Origin: Bactericera cockerelli
Taxonomy: Eukaryota > Arthropoda > Insecta > Hemiptera > Triozidae
NCBI GenBank assembly: GCA_024516035.1
Contig: CM044964.1
Location: 1,448,784 to 1,512,783, forward strand
Reading direction: 5' to 3'
Length of the DNA stretch: 64,000 bases
Part shown: positions 61,800 through 64,000 of the stretch, piece after piece
Layout: every line of letters begins with the position of its first letter
Numbering within the stretch: the stretch's first letter is position 1
The notes under the pieces: model-generated
Databases searched by the model: none
What the model was told of the DNA's origin: nothing
Seen by the model: the letters and a program-made list of their open reading frames with translations, nothing else
Position numbers and translations under genes: made by a program

Positions 61800-62110
61800 C
61801 GTGCACTGGTAATCAAGGGGTTAACGCTCTAGTCTGATAATCCTTTAGTGTAGGGATCCGTTGGTTCGAATCCCACCCAGTGCATGAATTTTACCTCAAT
61901 TAATTTGAGTTTGTGACCACATAACGATAAGACTCTGAGGGTTAGGTGGTTACCTTCCGCTGAAGAGTGTTATTATTATTATCATTATTATTATTATGTT
62001 ACTCTTCAGTGGAAGGAAGGAACAAGCGAAGTTGATGCTCAAAGCATTTTCTACTACCTAACTTTCAGAGTATTATTAATATCTGGTCACAAACATAATT
62101 TATGTCACAA
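61800..62110. mobile_element. Tail-to-tail pair of family B SINEs
   Basis: A plus-strand copy (gtgcactggtaatcaagggg, tagtctgataatcc, B box ggttcgaatcccacc, ctctgagggttaggtggtta, ccgctgaagagtgttattat) is followed after an (ATT)n run by an inverted tail (ttactcttcagtggaaggaa, attttctactacctaacttt, cagagtattattaatatctg). The two tails can form a large hairpin. Confidence 0.75.
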
Positions 62111-62119
62111 TTGCAAAAA

Positions 62120-62215
62120 ATTGCCTTGCTATTTTTTTGCCGTACTCGGGACTCGAACCACTGACCTCTCTATTGCGAGTCTGCCGTTCTATCGACTAAG
62201 CGACTTAGGTCAGTT
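62120..62215 (-). mobile_element. tRNA-like SINE head (family A-related)
   Basis: The minus strand carries ACTGACCTAAGTCGCTTAGT, GACTCGCAATAGAGAGGTCA and B box GGTTCGAGTCCCGAG. The D and B regions resemble family A but the anticodon arm differs. Confidence 0.6.
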
Positions 62216-63022
62216 AACTTTTAGGTAGATATCAACTCTATTGGGGTTTAGAAATTCAATTTATTTAATAAGTCACCTTCCAATTGGTTTGATGGCAGAG
62301 ACTGACTCAGGCCATAATCACACCCTTTGTTAATATTATTATTGTTAATAAAGAGTTAATACTATAAAGAACATTAACCCAGGGCCAAGCTTTTTCAGCT
62401 TAGAATAGAATAAACCTTGTTTGGACAGCCGACATAAGACTGAAAAGTCCCTTTACTCCAGCAATCAAACAGGTTTTATATGTATATTTGTATTTATTTT
62501 ATGTTTATGGGTCTTAGATGTATTTTTTATAAACATATTTGTGTATTGGTGTGACTTCATAACTCGAGAACGGTTGAGGTTTCAGAAAGTATGATGATTT
62601 ACCTAGGGTAATTTCGCATTAAATTTTCTCAGAGACATGGTTTCCAAAAAACAAAAAGATGGATGACCCTAAAAAAATCCAACAGTAGAAAAAAATTATT
62701 ACAAATATTCACAGTGTGTTGAAAAGAAGCCACGCAATATTTTGTCATTTTTTACAAGAACTCGTTACATATGTATTTTCTCCCTAAGCAAATATACATA
62801 GTTCAAAGGTCATCCAACGCGACACGCACACTAAAAGGCTTTCATGTCACGCGTAGCCGCATGTAAAAAAAAATCGCGCGAAAAAATGTAGTAAAAGTTA
62901 CATAAAACATAATAATATATATTTTTTTTTTTTTTTTTAAAAAAAGAAGAAAACAATTTCAAAAAATGAAAATACGTGTATACCTACTTACATTTAGATT
63001 TGTATAATTATGTTTTATTAAC
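62216..63022. other. AT-rich region without supported genes
   Basis: Contains a T run at about 62,920-62,938 and a gcgtagccgcatg...atcgcgcg patch near 62,851. No gene is supported. Confidence 0.4.
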
Positions 63023-63345
63023 AGCCTCCGTGGCGTAATGGTTGCGACTACTGCTCGTAGTCCAGAGTTGCCGAGTTCGCTCCGCGGTTGGGGCAAAGTT
63101 TTCGAAGAAAATTCTGTTTCATCCAAACACGTTAGGCTGGCACTTCCGGACCTACCCAGGCTGGATAAAGTTAATGTGGGTAGCTGGTACGATTCCCAGC
63201 GAAGGGAGAGTAGCACACCGTCCTGATTAAGACGTTAAAACCAAATAGAATCGATCGCGTTATGGCATCCAGCCGTAAAAACGTGCTCTACCCTACCAAC
63301 TTCAACCAAGAGATTGAACAATGCCGATGGGCCGATCCTTATAAC
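63023..63345 (+). mobile_element. SINE family C, plus orientation
   Basis: gcctccgtggcgtaatggtt, anticodon arm gactactgctcgtagtcc, a damaged B box (gagttcgctccgcgg), gaagaaaattctgtttcatc, caggctggataaagttaatg and acgattcccagcgaagggag, then a tail with gacgttaaaaccaaatagaa and cttcaaccaagagattgaac-like sequence. Confidence 0.8.
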
Positions 63346-63354
63346 ACCATAAGC

Positions 63355-63540
63355 TATAATAATATCGCCTTTTTTATACTGCCCGATAAGGACTATTAAA
63401 GTCCCATTATTCCAGCAGCAAGCCCAAGACATATTATTATGTGGTAAAAATCCCAAATTGGAGGATAACTTGTCATGTCCCGGCTGGGTTTCGAACCCAT
63501 GACCTGTGGAACTTCTGGATTCACAGAGTGTCACCTTTAC
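63355..63540 (-). mobile_element. SINE family H
   Basis: The minus strand has GTTCGAAACCCAGCCGGGAC, ATGACAAGTTATCCTCCAAT, TTGCTGCTGGAATAATGGGA and ends GGCGATATTATTATAG. The head is cut at TCACAGAGTG-like sequence where the next repeat begins. Confidence 0.75.
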
Positions 63541-63632
63541 TAATGTGGGAAAAAGGCAAGGGAGATACATATTATGTATGTATAGTAATTCTCATATATA
63601 TATATATATCTCCCTTGCCTTTATCCCATATT
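63541..63632. other. Inverted pair of SINE C tail ends
   Basis: taatgtgggaaaaaggcaag with ggagata (63,541-63,567) pairs with its inverted copy at about 63,606-63,632 (tatctcccttgcctttatcc, catatta). The first half is an inverted scrap of the SINE C 3' end; the second is the end of the following SINE. Confidence 0.6.
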
Positions 63633-63988
63633 AGCTTATGTTGCTTTTGGGGTCGGCACTGTTCAACCTCATGGTTGAGGTTGGTAGGGTGGAGCACGTT
63701 TTTTTTTATGGCTGGATGCCCTTCCTAACACCAACGATTCTATTTGATTTAACGTCCTGGATTAGGACGGGGGTTTAACCCTCCATTCGCTGGGAATCGT
63801 ACCAGCTACCCACATTAACCTCACCCAGCCTGGGTAGGGCCGGAAATGCCAGCCTCACGTGTTTGGATGGAACAGAATTTTCTTCGAAAAGTCTGCCCCA
63901 GCCGTGAGTTGAACTCGGGAACTCTGGACTACGGGCAGTAGTCACAACCATTTCGCCACGGAGGCTGGCTAAGCCACGGAGGCTGGCT
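63595..63988 (-). mobile_element. SINE family C with duplicated 5' tip, 12-bp TSD
   Basis: tagtaattctca flanks it at 63,583-63,594 and 63,989-64,000, the last bases of the window. The minus strand starts with AGCCAGCCTCCGTGGCTTAG followed by a second CCAGCCTCCGTGGCGAAATG, so the first 20 or so bases of the head are duplicated. The anticodon arm is GACTACTGCCCGTAGTCC and the full-length tail reaches AGGGAGATATATAT. Confidence 0.85.
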
Positions 63989-64000
63989 TAGTAATTCTCA

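Noticed and set aside
5178..62215. Functional tRNA gene cluster
   Set aside because: The tRNA-like heads fall into a few families with shared bodies, and most have broken anticodon arms or B boxes.

Overview
This window looks like AT-rich nuclear DNA of an animal, most likely an insect. A hemipteran is my guess, but nothing in the sequence fixes the species. There is no operon structure, ribosome-binding site, rRNA operon or convincing complete host gene. The window is an intergenic or deep-intronic graveyard of transposable elements, SINEs and simple or tandem repeats, in many places nested.

Layout. 0-2.3 kb: relics of jockey-like non-LTR retrotransposons, including a 514-residue reverse transcriptase (RT) open frame with decayed motifs. 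2.96-4.62 kb: a 1,659-bp near-perfect palindrome studded with ACAGGGTG motifs and inserted into an older repeat. 5-12.6 kb: SINEs, a terminal-inverted-repeat element (7.50-8.30 kb) split by a retroposon, and a 5'-truncated non-LTR element (9,902-11,346) with an exact target-site duplication (TSD). 12.7-16.8 kb: a roughly 28-bp polypyrimidine minisatellite of about 86 units followed by CT-rich DNA. 17-24 kb: SINEs, a small Harbinger-like MITE and other small elements. 24-26.1 kb: two possible host exons among CT tracts. 26.7-31.1 kb: a SINE cluster split by a 3.4-kb LINE with an intact 1,043-residue endonuclease-RT frame. This is the best preserved protein gene in the window. 31.9-32.6 kb: a duplicated 13-bp satellite with higher-order structure. 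33-64 kb: SINEs, satellites with units of about 144-150, 101, 31 and 17 bp, purine and pyrimidine blocks, and one internally deleted RT relic at 37.1 kb.

How the parts relate. At least five tRNA-headed SINE families (labelled A, B, C, D, H here, plus I) and one 5S-rRNA-headed family (E) recur. Families E, C and I have different Pol III heads but share body or 3' modules, so they look like products of head or module exchange. This modular SINE system, and the LINE that landed at one nucleotide position in a family E tail, are the most interesting items. Family letters are local labels only. All coordinates of diverged repeats are approximate unless a TSD is given.
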